Source of the DNA: Acetatifactor sp.
Lineage (GTDB): Bacteria; Bacillota; Clostridia; Lachnospirales; Lachnospiraceae
Direction of reading: 5' to 3'
Length of the DNA stretch: 64,000 bases
NCBI GenBank assembly: GCA_022511425.1
Contig: JAFLRO010000001.1
Location: 1 to 64,000 of the forward strand
Shown: positions 1-9,137 of the stretch, piece by piece
Layout: each line of letters begins with the position of its first letter
Numbering within the stretch: the first letter of the stretch is position 1
Translations under genes and position numbers: made by a program
The notes under the pieces: generated by a model
Told to the model about the DNA's origin: nothing
The model's input: only the letters and a program-made list of their open reading frames with translations
Databases searched by the model: none

Positions 1-2
1 CC

Positions 3-1823
3 GTTTACCGCGACTGGGACGGCAATCCGCTTGGCGATACTGTCGAAGAGCAGGGCGCAGCTTTTATGCGTCTGCTTGCAGAGTCCGGTGTGAATTGGAT
101 ACGTCTGCGTGTCTGGAACGACCCCTATGACGAGGAGGGTCATGGCTACGGCGGCGGTAACAACGATCTTGATGCGACTATTACAATGGGCAAGTGGGCC
201 ACGGACGCGGGGATAAGGGTTCTCATTGATTTCCATTACTCGGATTTCTGGGCGGATCCCGGCAGACAGCTTGCTCCCAAGGAATGGGCGAACATGAACG
301 TGGACGAGAAGGCCGATGCTCTCTATAAATATACTGAGGAGTCACTAAACGCGCTTTTAGACTCCGGCGTTGACGTGGGAATGGTTCAGGTGGGCAATGA
401 GACCAACAACGGTGTTTCCGATGTTTTGTTTGCAACAGACGGCTGGGCACAGGTCTGCAAGCTCTTTTCAGCGGGCTGTGATGCGACACACGCCGTAGCT
501 CGCGCCCACGGAACAGAGATTCTGGCGGCCATCCACTTTACGGAACCACATCACGGTGATTATCCCACCTATGCCCAGAACCTTCAGGACAATGGCGTAG
601 ATTACGATGTTTTCGCATCCTCCTATTATCCCTACTGGCATGGTACTCTCTCAAATCTAACCACTGAGCTTGGCAAGATTGCGGAGGGCTTTGGCAAGAA
701 GGTCATGGTGGCGGAGACCTCCTGGGCCTTTACTCTCGAGGATGGCGATGGAAACGGCAACACGGTGGGTCCGGGAAGCAATGACACCAGCGTAAGCGGA
801 GAGAATTATCCTGTCAGCGCTCAAGGGCAGGCTCTTGCCTATGCGGCTGTTGCCAATGCTGTACATAATGTGGGTGACGCCGGACTTGGTCTGTTCTACT
901 GGGAGAATGCCTGGATACCGGTGCAAAATGCCTATCCGGACGGCGTGTATAATGAGAGCATACACAAGAGTAACTGGGATAAATGGGAGGAATTCGGCTC
1001 CGGCTGGGCATCCTCTTACGCCTATGCATATGACCCCGTAAACGTTGGTACTTATTACGGTGGATCCGCCTGGGATAACCAGTCCATGTTTGACTTTGAC
1101 GGCAAACCCATGGAATCTTTGAATGTATTCAAGTATATGACTACCGGCACAACGGGTTATGAGGATAAGATCATCATGGTCGAGTCACTGTCGGTGGAGA
1201 TAGTGGCAGGTGGAATGTTGACACTTCCCACCACTGCGAGAGCGACTCACACTGATTTGAATGTCACCATCCTTGTAGTGGAATGGGATGAGGACAGTGT
1301 TGCAGCAGCGGACGCAAATACGCCCGGTACTTACATCGTCACGGGCAAGGGCAAGGGTGGTAACGAGGTCGTGACCTGTACGGTGACAGTCAATGCCGTG
1401 AGCATACTGCCCAACAGTGGTTTTGAGGGTTCGGACACGTCCATGTATATTATCTCTGATCCTATGGCCGAAATAACTACCGATGATCCACACAAGGGAA
1501 GCAAAAGCCTTCATTTCTGGCACGGTACGGCGCCTGTGATATTCACCGCGGAACAGATTATTACTTTGGAGCCGGGTGAGTATGTGTTCAGCATCTTTGG
1601 ACAGGGTGGTGACGCGGGAGATAACGCCGACACCCATATATATGCGGTCATCGGCGATGACACCGTCACACAGAGTTTTGAACTGTCTGGTTGGCAGAAT
1701 TGGCAGAACCCGAAGCTTAGCTTTACGGTGACCGAGACAACTGAAGTCACTGTGGGCGTTAGTGTTAACGCTGCTCCCGGAGCCTGGGGTACCTTTGACG
1801 ACTGGGCGCTGTACCTGGAATAA
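3..1823 (+). CDS. Arabinogalactan endo-beta-1,4-galactanase (GH53), 5'-truncated, with C-terminal Ig-like and CBM-like domains
   Basis: Frame is open from base 3 (VYRDWDGNPLGDTVEEQGAAFMRLLAESGVNWIRLRVWNDP); GH53-like motifs (VQVGNETNNG, VMVAETSWAF); Ig-like segment then 'LPNSGFEG...' beta-sandwich tail. Confidence 0.88.
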   Translation, partial: VYRDWDGNPLGDTVEEQGAAFMRLLAESGVNWIRLRVWNDPYDEEGHGYGGGNNDLDATITMGKWATDAGIRVLIDFHYSDFWADPGRQLAPKEWANMNVDEKADALYKYTEESLNALLDSGVDVGMVQVGNETNNGVSDVLFATDGWAQVCKLFSAGCDATHAVARAHGTEILAAIHFTEPHHGDYPTYAQNLQDNGVDYDVFASSYYPYWHGTLSNLTTELGKIAEGFGKKVMVAETSWAFTLEDGDGNGNTVGPGSNDTSVSGENYPVSAQGQALAYAAVANAVHNVGDAGLGLFYWENAWIPVQNAYPDGVYNESIHKSNWDKWEEFGSGWASSYAYAYDPVNVGTYYGGSAWDNQSMFDFDGKPMESLNVFKYMTTGTTGYEDKIIMVESLSVEIVAGGMLTLPTTARATHTDLNVTILVVEWDEDSVAAADANTPGTYIVTGKGKGGNEVVTCTVTVNAVSILPNSGFEGSDTSMYIISDPMAEITTDDPHKGSKSLHFWHGTAPVIFTAEQIITLEPGEYVFSIFGQGGDAGDNADTHIYAVIGDDTVTQSFELSGWQNWQNPKLSFTVTETTEVTVGVSVNAAPGAWGTFDDWALYLE

Positions 1824-1863
1824 GATAATCAAAGGATGTAGTGCTTGCACTAAAACCGCTGTT

Positions 1864-1912
1864 AAAGCTGATGACTTCTGCGATTATTGTACGCAGGATT
1901 ATCAGCTTTTCT
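1864..1912 (+). terminator. Hairpin downstream of GH53 (aaagctgat/atcagcttt arms followed by short T run)
   Basis: 9-bp inverted repeat 1864-1872/1901-1909 with inner ctgcg/cgcag pairing, then tttt. Confidence 0.45.
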
Positions 1913-1933
1913 GCGTTTTAGGAGGAATAATAA

Positions 1934-3133
1934 ATGTTGATGAGTGTTTCTTTGATGCTACTTATGGGGCTGTTTTTAGGATGGGTATGTAAAAAACTTA
2001 GATTACCCAGTCTGCTGGGAATGATGCTTACCGGGATTATTCTTGGTCCGTATGTGTTGAACCTGATAGACATTTCAATATTAAGCATCTCTGCTGATCT
2101 TAGAAAGATTGCCCTGATCATTATTTTGACAAGAGCCGGTCTTACATTGGAGATAAATGATTTAAAAAAGGTGGGCCGCCCCGCGATTCTTATGTGCTTT
2201 GTTCCGGCTGCCTTTGAGATTATAGGTATGGTAGTTTTGGCACCGATACTATTTGATGTATCTATACTTGAAGCTGCAATAATAGGAACGGTGGTCGGTG
2301 CGGTTTCTCCGGCTGTGATTGTGCCCAAAATGATAAGACTTATAGATGAGGGATATGGAATTAATAAGGGGATTCCACAATTAATTCTTGCCGGAGCATC
2401 GGTTGACGATGTCTTTGTAATTGTGCTTTTTACTGCGTTTACCGGGTTGGCACAGGGAAAGCAGATTTCCGTGATGAGTTTCGTGAATATACCTGTTTCC
2501 ATTTGTTTGGGTGTTGCGATTGGCTATATCATAGGATTTGTTTTGTCAAAATATTTTGCTAAGGTACACATACGGGATACAGTAAAAGTAATTATCATCC
2601 TAAGTATATCTTTTGTTTTGGTTACAATAGAAGATAAAATCACGGGAATTATCAAGTTTTCAGCATTAATAGCTATCATGTTTATTGGTATATCCTTGCA
2701 AAAATACCGTAAGGAAGTTTCTATGCGTTTGTCTGTCAAGTTTAATAAGCTGTGGGTATGTGCGGAAATACTCCTGTTCGTATTGGTCGGTGCAACAGTC
2801 GATCTTCACTATATAACAAGTTCTGCTTTTTCTGCCATTCTACTTATTTTTGGCGTATTGTGCTTTAGAATGCTAGGTGTGTTCCTGTGTCTGCTGCACA
2901 CAAAATTGTCCTTAAAGGAACGGGTATTCTGTATGCTGGCATATATGCCGAAAGCAACTGTTCAGGCAGCTATCGGAGGAGTGCCGCTTGCCATGGGAAT
3001 GGACTGTGGAAATTTAGTTCTGACGATTGCCGTTGTAGCGATTTTAATTACAGCGCCTCTTGGAGCATTCTTTATTGAACTTACTTACAAGAAGTTCTTG
3101 GAGTACAACTTAATGGAGAAGGTATCCACATGA
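1934..3133 (+). CDS. Cation:proton antiporter (CPA family Na+/H+ exchanger domain)
   Basis: ~12 hydrophobic segments, RAGLTLEINDLKK and GTVVGAVSPAVIVPKM motifs; RBS aggaggaataata-ATG. Confidence 0.85.
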   Translation: MLMSVSLMLLMGLFLGWVCKKLRLPSLLGMMLTGIILGPYVLNLIDISILSISADLRKIALIIILTRAGLTLEINDLKKVGRPAILMCFVPAAFEIIGMVVLAPILFDVSILEAAIIGTVVGAVSPAVIVPKMIRLIDEGYGINKGIPQLILAGASVDDVFVIVLFTAFTGLAQGKQISVMSFVNIPVSICLGVAIGYIIGFVLSKYFAKVHIRDTVKVIIILSISFVLVTIEDKITGIIKFSALIAIMFIGISLQKYRKEVSMRLSVKFNKLWVCAEILLFVLVGATVDLHYITSSAFSAILLIFGVLCFRMLGVFLCLLHTKLSLKERVFCMLAYMPKATVQAAIGGVPLAMGMDCGNLVLTIAVVAILITAPLGAFFIELTYKKFLEYNLMEKVST

Positions 3134-3156
3134 AAAAAGTAAAAAAACTGTTTTAA

Positions 3157-3324
3157 AGACAACATTATGTCTTTGCGTTGGCTCATGGATCCGGAAGTGA
3201 TGTGTTTTATTACGGGGATTGGATCAGGAAACCTGGAGTGGCGATTTGCAGCTGTAATGATGGACTTCGTCCGGTTATCTTTAAGCTGGAGGAATCACAG
3301 ATGGACTATGAACCTGTAAGGTGA
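3157..3324 (+). pseudogene. C-terminal fragment of an unidentified protein (start-less remnant)
   Basis: Open frame without start: RQHYVFALAHGSGSDVFYYGDWIRKPGVAICSCNDGLRPVIFKLEESQMDYEPVR*; 'GLRPVI' tail resembles C-termini of DUF6273-like proteins. Confidence 0.4.
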
Positions 3325-3419
3325 TGGAAAACAGAGTAAAAATATAAGTCATTAATGACCGCGATAAATTGAAATTATTGGTTCATTTTGATGAAAAATA
3401 TATTAAATTGCCAGTTTTT

Positions 3420-3460
3420 GGCAATTGTTTTGCAAGATTTCCTGCAAAATTGCCTTTTTT
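3420..3460 (+). terminator. Rho-independent terminator-like hairpin
   Basis: ggcaattgttttgca / tgcaaaattgcc followed by tttttt. Confidence 0.6.
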
Positions 3461-3519
3461 ATATAATACTACAAACAAAGACATTAAGCTTTAGCTCGCT
3501 TTGTGGGTCTGTTGAATAA

Positions 3520-3663
3520 TCCGGTGCAGACGGCTGCCTTAATATGGGCGCTGCGGGAGCAGGACTTGCCACTTTTTTATCTAATAGTGTGGCGTGCTGT
3601 TATTTCTTTGTACTGCTGTATGTACGACGGAAAATACATATATTTCAGGATGTTTTAGAGTGA
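3520..3663 (+). pseudogene. Fragment of a MATE-family efflux pump
   Basis: Start-less frame SGADGCLNMGAAGAGLATFLSNSVACCYFFVLLYVRRKIHIFQDVLE*; matches the MATE 'GMGxAGAGxATxxSN' region. Confidence 0.5.
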
Positions 3664-3749
3664 CAATATGTTTCAAGAGGGATTGCAGAATTGGTTTATG
3701 ATGTTTATACTCAAAAGAAAGAGATAGAAATAACATAGATGGAGAAAAA

Positions 3750-6056
3750 ATGAAGATAACAAAGGTGATTGGAACACACAATAAAAATAACAGCTTTCAA
3801 AACGTGATGGTAGAACAAGATTTTATACCTGATAAGATTATCATCCAGGAGAATAGTCAACCCATCACTTTTACAAGAAAAAGTATAGTCAACACATCAA
3901 ATGACCCTTTTCTGTTACAGAAAGGATGGGAACTGATTCCCAAGGATATTATGGGATACCGGTTGGATGAAACAGTGGAAGTCACGATGAAGCGTACTGT
4001 GGACGGGGAACGTGCTTTTGTGGATCATATGGAGGAATCTTACATTTGTCATGCCTACGAAGGAAGATTGGTATTCTCTATAGATCCCGAAGAGAGGATA
4101 TTGGGGCTTGGGCAGCATGAGGATGGCATATCAAACTACCGAAATTGTATCCAGCACCTGTATCAAAACAACATGCAGATTCCGATGCCGGTATTTCTTT
4201 CAACAGGTGGTTATGCGGTTTTTTTGGATGCGGGCTGCCTGATGGTATATGAAGAGCATGACAATCAAATTACCATTCATTTTGATGCGATAGATCAGAT
4301 TTGTTACTATGTGATTGAAGGGGATACGCTTGAAGAACTGGTAAAGGGAATCAGGCGTTTGACAGGAAAAGCGCCCTTGCTTCCATTGTGGGCATATGGC
4401 TACGTGCAGTCAAAAGAGCGATATTGTAGCCAGAAGGAATTGCTGGAGATTGCTTCAGAATTTATGAAGAGGGAAATTCCTGTCTCCTGTCTGGTTCAGG
4501 ATTGGCAGACATGGGAGGAAGGGAAGTGGGGAGATAAGCACTTGGATAAAGTTCGCTATCCTGACCTAAAACAAGCCACTGACAGGCTGCACGGTATGGG
4601 AATTGGGGTCATGTTCTCCGTATGGCCCAATATGACGCAGGGCAGTATTGATAATAGGGAAATGTTGGAAGCAGGAAAACTTCTGGCCGATTTATCTACT
4701 TATAATGCTTTTGATGAAGAGGCGAGAGATTTATACTGGAAACAATGCGAAAGGGAGATTTATGCAGGAGGAATCGACGGATGGTGGTGCGATTCCACAG
4801 AACCTTTTACACCTGATTGGAACGGTTCAGAGAAGGAGTCGGCTGCAGAGCGTTTTTTGCTGGCTAAGGATTCTCTGGCAAAGTTCATGGATGCCCGAAA
4901 GGCAAATACATATGCGCTTTATCATGCCAAGGGGATATATGAGCATCAGAGAAAAGAAGATATGTCCAAACGAGTGATCAATCTGACCCGTTCAGGTTAT
5001 CCGTCCATACAAAAATACGGCGCGGTTCTATGGTCGGGGGATATTATGGCAACCTGGGAAGTACTGAGGAAGCAGATTGTGGAAGGTCTGCAGATGAGTA
5101 GCAGCGGAATTCCTTACTGGACATTGGATATCGGTGCTTTCTTTGCCGGCAACAGGAAAGCATGGATGCGGGCGAACGGATTGCAAGAAGGAATACAGCC
5201 CTGGTTTTGGAACGGTGATTACGATGACGGAGTGGCTGACAAAGGCTATTGCGAGCTTTATGTGAGATGGCTTCAGTATGGTACATTTCTTCCGATAATG
5301 CGTTCCCACGGCACGGATACCCCAAGAGAACCGTGGAATTTTGGGGAGGCTGGCACGGTGTATTATGACACCATCGTAAAATATATCCGTATGCGTTATC
5401 GTTTAGTGCCGTATATTTATAGCTTGGCATATCAGGTATATAAAAATGATGACATGCTGATGCGGCAGCTACTTTTTGACTATCCTGATGATCAAAAGGC
5501 GACAGAAATTTCAGACCAGTATCTTTTTGGGGATTTTCTGGTATGTCCGGTAACTCATCCGGTGGAATACGGACCGAATAACATGCCAGTGGACGGAGTT
5601 CCAAAAAGGCAGGTATATTTGCCAAAGAACGATATTTGGTATGATTATGAGACGGGAGAATGCTTTCAGGGGAATCAGGATATTCTTGCTGATGCTCCGG
5701 TGGAGAAAATGCCCTTGTACATACGGGGTGGAAGTATACTGCCCGTGAATCCGGAAGGAAAACGAAATCTTTACCAATCTCAAAAACCGGAAAACATAAC
5801 AATTGAGATTTACAGCGGAAAAGATGGAAAGTTTACTTACTATGTTGACAGAGGCAACAGTTATGAGTATCAAGAAGGAGAATATGCTGCGATTACTCTT
5901 AACTGGTCGGATCGGGATAGAGCATTGACGGTGGCAGATGTGGAGGGTTCTTATAATTATCCTGAACATTGGGAATTGCAGCTCATAACAGAAGATGGCA
6001 ATAGGATTACGAAACAGGTTATATACCATGGAGAATTCATTAGGGTACAGATGTAA
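3750..6056 (+). CDS. Glycoside hydrolase family 31 (alpha-glucosidase/alpha-xylosidase type)
   Basis: Motifs RILGLGQHEDG, GGIDGWWCDSTEP, LRMRYRLVPYIYSLA-like; RBS gatggagaaaaa-ATG. Confidence 0.9.
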   Translation: MKITKVIGTHNKNNSFQNVMVEQDFIPDKIIIQENSQPITFTRKSIVNTSNDPFLLQKGWELIPKDIMGYRLDETVEVTMKRTVDGERAFVDHMEESYICHAYEGRLVFSIDPEERILGLGQHEDGISNYRNCIQHLYQNNMQIPMPVFLSTGGYAVFLDAGCLMVYEEHDNQITIHFDAIDQICYYVIEGDTLEELVKGIRRLTGKAPLLPLWAYGYVQSKERYCSQKELLEIASEFMKREIPVSCLVQDWQTWEEGKWGDKHLDKVRYPDLKQATDRLHGMGIGVMFSVWPNMTQGSIDNREMLEAGKLLADLSTYNAFDEEARDLYWKQCEREIYAGGIDGWWCDSTEPFTPDWNGSEKESAAERFLLAKDSLAKFMDARKANTYALYHAKGIYEHQRKEDMSKRVINLTRSGYPSIQKYGAVLWSGDIMATWEVLRKQIVEGLQMSSSGIPYWTLDIGAFFAGNRKAWMRANGLQEGIQPWFWNGDYDDGVADKGYCELYVRWLQYGTFLPIMRSHGTDTPREPWNFGEAGTVYYDTIVKYIRMRYRLVPYIYSLAYQVYKNDDMLMRQLLFDYPDDQKATEISDQYLFGDFLVCPVTHPVEYGPNNMPVDGVPKRQVYLPKNDIWYDYETGECFQGNQDILADAPVEKMPLYIRGGSILPVNPEGKRNLYQSQKPENITIEIYSGKDGKFTYYVDRGNSYEYQEGEYAAITLNWSDRDRALTVADVEGSYNYPEHWELQLITEDGNRITKQVIYHGEFIRVQM

Positions 6057-6128
6057 AATGACAGTTGAAACAGAGCCTAGAGCCGGAAGTATTTGAAAGT
6101 TTTATATTTTTGTATTAATTTTGAGAGT

Positions 6129-6170
6129 GATAGCAAGAAAGATAGCAAGAAAGATAGCAAGAAAGATAGA
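6129..6170 (+). repeat. 12-bp tandem repeat (gatagcaagaaa) x3.5
   Basis: Perfect direct repeats 6129-6140, 6141-6152, 6153-6164 plus partial gataga. Confidence 0.95.
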
Positions 6171-6202
6171 ACCGTACTGCAGGAAAGGAAGAACAATACT
6201 GC

Positions 6203-6946
6203 ATGAAAGCAAGATGGAAAAAGTATTCCGCTTTAGCTGGAGGAATACTTGCACTGCTGTTCGTATTGACGGTAACACTGGTATATACAGTATACTATGG
6301 ATATTTTCATGTCAATGGTTTCCGGACTGCAAAATATCCGGTACGAGGTGTTGATGTCTCCCACTATCAGGGGAAAATCGACTGGAATGTGCTTGCCTCC
6401 CAGGACATCAGCTTTGCTTATATTAAGGCAACCGAGGGAAGCACCTATGTGGACGAACAGTTTGCTGATAACGTCCGGGAAGCCAGACAGACGAGGTTGA
6501 GAGTGGGAGCGTACCATTTTTTCAGCTTTGACAGCCCCGGTTTAACTCAAGCGGCAAACTTTGTTGAGACAGTGGAGGATTTTGAAGGGATGCTGCCACC
6601 AGTGGTGGATGTAGAGTTTTACGGCAATAAGGAGGCGAATCCGCCTGCTCCTGAGGAGGTGCGCCCTCAGCTTCAGGCCTACCTGGACGCGGTAGAAGAA
6701 GTTTATGGCAAGCGTCCGCTCATTTATGCTACCTATGAATCCTGGGAGTTGTATATTAAGGACCAATTTGAAAATTATCCTCTGTGGATCCGTGATATAT
6801 GGAATCGACCTGAGAACTCTTTGAACTGGACCTTCTGGCAATACACGAACAGAGGTCGGTTGAAGGGGTTCTCCGGAGATGAACCCTATATAGATCTGAA
6901 TGTTTTTTCGGGAACCGTAGAGGAATGGGAGCAGTGGGCGCGGTAG
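6203..6946 (+). CDS. GH25 lysozyme-like muramidase with N-terminal membrane anchor
   Basis: N-terminal TM then PVRGVDVSHYQGKIDW, YIKATEGSTYVD, GAYHFFSF, FWQYTNRG. Confidence 0.9.
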   Translation: MKARWKKYSALAGGILALLFVLTVTLVYTVYYGYFHVNGFRTAKYPVRGVDVSHYQGKIDWNVLASQDISFAYIKATEGSTYVDEQFADNVREARQTRLRVGAYHFFSFDSPGLTQAANFVETVEDFEGMLPPVVDVEFYGNKEANPPAPEEVRPQLQAYLDAVEEVYGKRPLIYATYESWELYIKDQFENYPLWIRDIWNRPENSLNWTFWQYTNRGRLKGFSGDEPYIDLNVFSGTVEEWEQWAR

Positions 6947-7162
6947 ATGAAGACCGTAGAAATAAAAATGAATTTAAAATGAATTTTTTGTTTCATTTTA
7001 GGAGTGATATTTGTATATAATAGGCAAATTTTATTTTATTTTGCAAGATTTCTTGCTTACTTCCTGCTTAATTGAGCTAGGTTACTTTCTAAAATACGCG
7101 GGTTCTTGCTCGTTATTTATAATAAATAAAAGTTAAACTTAAAGGAAAGGAATAAGTATTTT

Positions 7163-8968
7163 ATGAAACTTCTTTGCTATACCAGAATTCCTGAAGAGGA
7201 TGAAATTTATTCCGCAAAACTTGCATACAGTATGCATTTAGCGTTGTATACGGAAGAAGGAATCCGGCCGTTAAATCACAATTCCGGTATTCTGTATGCA
7301 AAAGCTACACAAAATTCCGACGGTACTCTGAATGCAAAGAGTCTGAAAAATCCATGGCTGTTTCCTATGGCGGACGGAACCTTTGGCGTCATTGCAGAAC
7401 GGATTGAACCTGATGGAAGTGCCGATTTGTCTGCAACAGGAAAACTTTTGTTTTTCACTTCAAAGGACCTAATCAATTACCTGGAACAGCCCCTGTTAGT
7501 GCTTGGAGACCATGTCATCGAGGATGCAGTGTGCAGATACTTGCCTGAAACTGCAAGGTATCAGTTGATGTGGAAGGAAGCTGATGGGAGAAGCTATTTG
7601 TTGGAAACAGAGGACTTAACAGGGATTTCTGCTGATTATGAGAGAAAGTGCTTGGATTCTAAGAATGACAGTGGGAATCTTAGAACAGCTTCTCAGATAT
7701 CCGTTGCATCACTCCCGGAGGGCGCTGTGTCCCGAAATGTCCTGGAAATTTCTGAAAATGTAGCAAACCGCTTAAAGGCGCGCTTCCTGACACCGGAGAA
7801 CATTGCAAATGAAGTCCCCCAGAGCGTGAGAGTATCTTCACCTGATGAACTGAAAGCGGTCAAAGCACTGGCGCGGTACAGTGATGGGAGCTGCGTAGAG
7901 AAACGGGTAGACTGGTATATGGACGGAATTGATTGGAACAAGCCCGGACGCTACAGCGTGGAGGGGAGGGTGCATCAGAACAGGTATGAGTTCCCAGTGG
8001 CGTGGCATAAGGCGGATCCCTGTATCGGGAAATGGAAGGGAAAATACTATTTTATTTCCACTAATGACTTAGATCATGAGCATTCCATTTACATAAGGGA
8101 AGCCGACAGCATTCCCGGTCTGGTCACAGCCCAGCAGGTCAAAATCTTAGATGCTTATACCTATCCCCATCTGGGCAATCTGCTATGGGCTCCGGAGCTC
8201 CATGTGATACAGGACAGGCTCTATGTATTCCACGCAGGCACACCTCAGGAGTTTTTGGAGGAGCAATGCCATGTGATGGCGCTGAAAGAGGGCGGCAATC
8301 CCATGAGAGCCTCGGATTGGGAAATGCCAAGGCGTGTGGTAAAAAAAGATGGAAGCTGTTTATATGGAGAAGCAGGTATTACCTTGGATATGACCGAATT
8401 TGAAGTCGGCGGTAAGTATTACGTGTGTTGGTCACAGAGACAGTTTAAGCCGGTGGATCAGGGAGCATGGCTGTATATTGCCTGCATTGATCCAAAAGAA
8501 CCATGGAAGCTAATATCGGATCCGGTGCTGCTCTCCATGCCGGAATATGGCTGGGCAAATAACCACACTTTTGTGGATGAAGGCCCCTTTGCACTGATTA
8601 CCGAAGACAGGATATTCCTGACGTTTTCCAGCGCTGCTGTGGACAGTACTTATGTGGTGGGGCTCATGTCTGCGAATCCAAATGCTGATCTTTTGAAACC
8701 GGAGAATTGGGTAAAAGAAAATTACCCATTGCTTTCTTCCCGAAGTGCAGAGGGGGAGTTCGGCCCAGGACATAACGCTTATGTGATCGATGATGACGGA
8801 TTGGTATGGAATACCTATCACGCAAGACCCGGTGTAAATGGGCCCAGAAGCTCAGGAATTCGCCGTGTCCATTTCAATGCGGAAGGATTCCCCGTCCTTG
8901 ACATGACGGAAGAGATGGACCTTAAGCCGGAGCTTGCGGTTGTCAGCACTGAAGTTGTGATTCCCTGA
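7163..8968 (+). CDS. GH43-like family protein (paralog 1), split by Ig-like (Big_4-like) segment
   Basis: LWAPELHVIQDRLYVFHAG, GEFGPGHNAYVIDDDGLVWNTYHARPG, IRRVHFNAEGFPVLDM; internal SSPDELKAVKALARYSDGS...RVDWYMDGIDWNKPGRYSVEG; RBS aaaggaaagg. Confidence 0.8.
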   Translation: MKLLCYTRIPEEDEIYSAKLAYSMHLALYTEEGIRPLNHNSGILYAKATQNSDGTLNAKSLKNPWLFPMADGTFGVIAERIEPDGSADLSATGKLLFFTSKDLINYLEQPLLVLGDHVIEDAVCRYLPETARYQLMWKEADGRSYLLETEDLTGISADYERKCLDSKNDSGNLRTASQISVASLPEGAVSRNVLEISENVANRLKARFLTPENIANEVPQSVRVSSPDELKAVKALARYSDGSCVEKRVDWYMDGIDWNKPGRYSVEGRVHQNRYEFPVAWHKADPCIGKWKGKYYFISTNDLDHEHSIYIREADSIPGLVTAQQVKILDAYTYPHLGNLLWAPELHVIQDRLYVFHAGTPQEFLEEQCHVMALKEGGNPMRASDWEMPRRVVKKDGSCLYGEAGITLDMTEFEVGGKYYVCWSQRQFKPVDQGAWLYIACIDPKEPWKLISDPVLLSMPEYGWANNHTFVDEGPFALITEDRIFLTFSSAAVDSTYVVGLMSANPNADLLKPENWVKENYPLLSSRSAEGEFGPGHNAYVIDDDGLVWNTYHARPGVNGPRSSGIRRVHFNAEGFPVLDMTEEMDLKPELAVVSTEVVIP

Positions 8969-9060
8969 CAGTAATATGATATACAGAAGAATCTGACAAA
9001 CAGGTAATATGACAGACAGGAGAAGCTGATAAACAGGAAAATGACAAAAGGAAAATCACA
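8965..9060 (+). repeat. Degenerate short direct repeats (ctgacaaacagg/ctgataaacagg type) between the two GH43-like paralogs
   Basis: ctgacag..., ctgacaaacagg, gacagacagg, ctgataaacagg, cacaaacagg recur in ~95 bp. Confidence 0.55.
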
Positions 9061-9137
9061 AACAGGAAAAGCCCAAATTGAAAAATGACAAAAAAATTGA
9101 AAAAGCAGGAATAACCGCAAAGCAGGAGGAATTCAAA

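Noticed and set aside
6121-6354. 77-aa ORF MRVIARKIARKIARKIE… through the 12-bp repeat
   Set aside because: Overlaps the GH25 start in another frame and lacks an RBS; kept only as a repeat observation.
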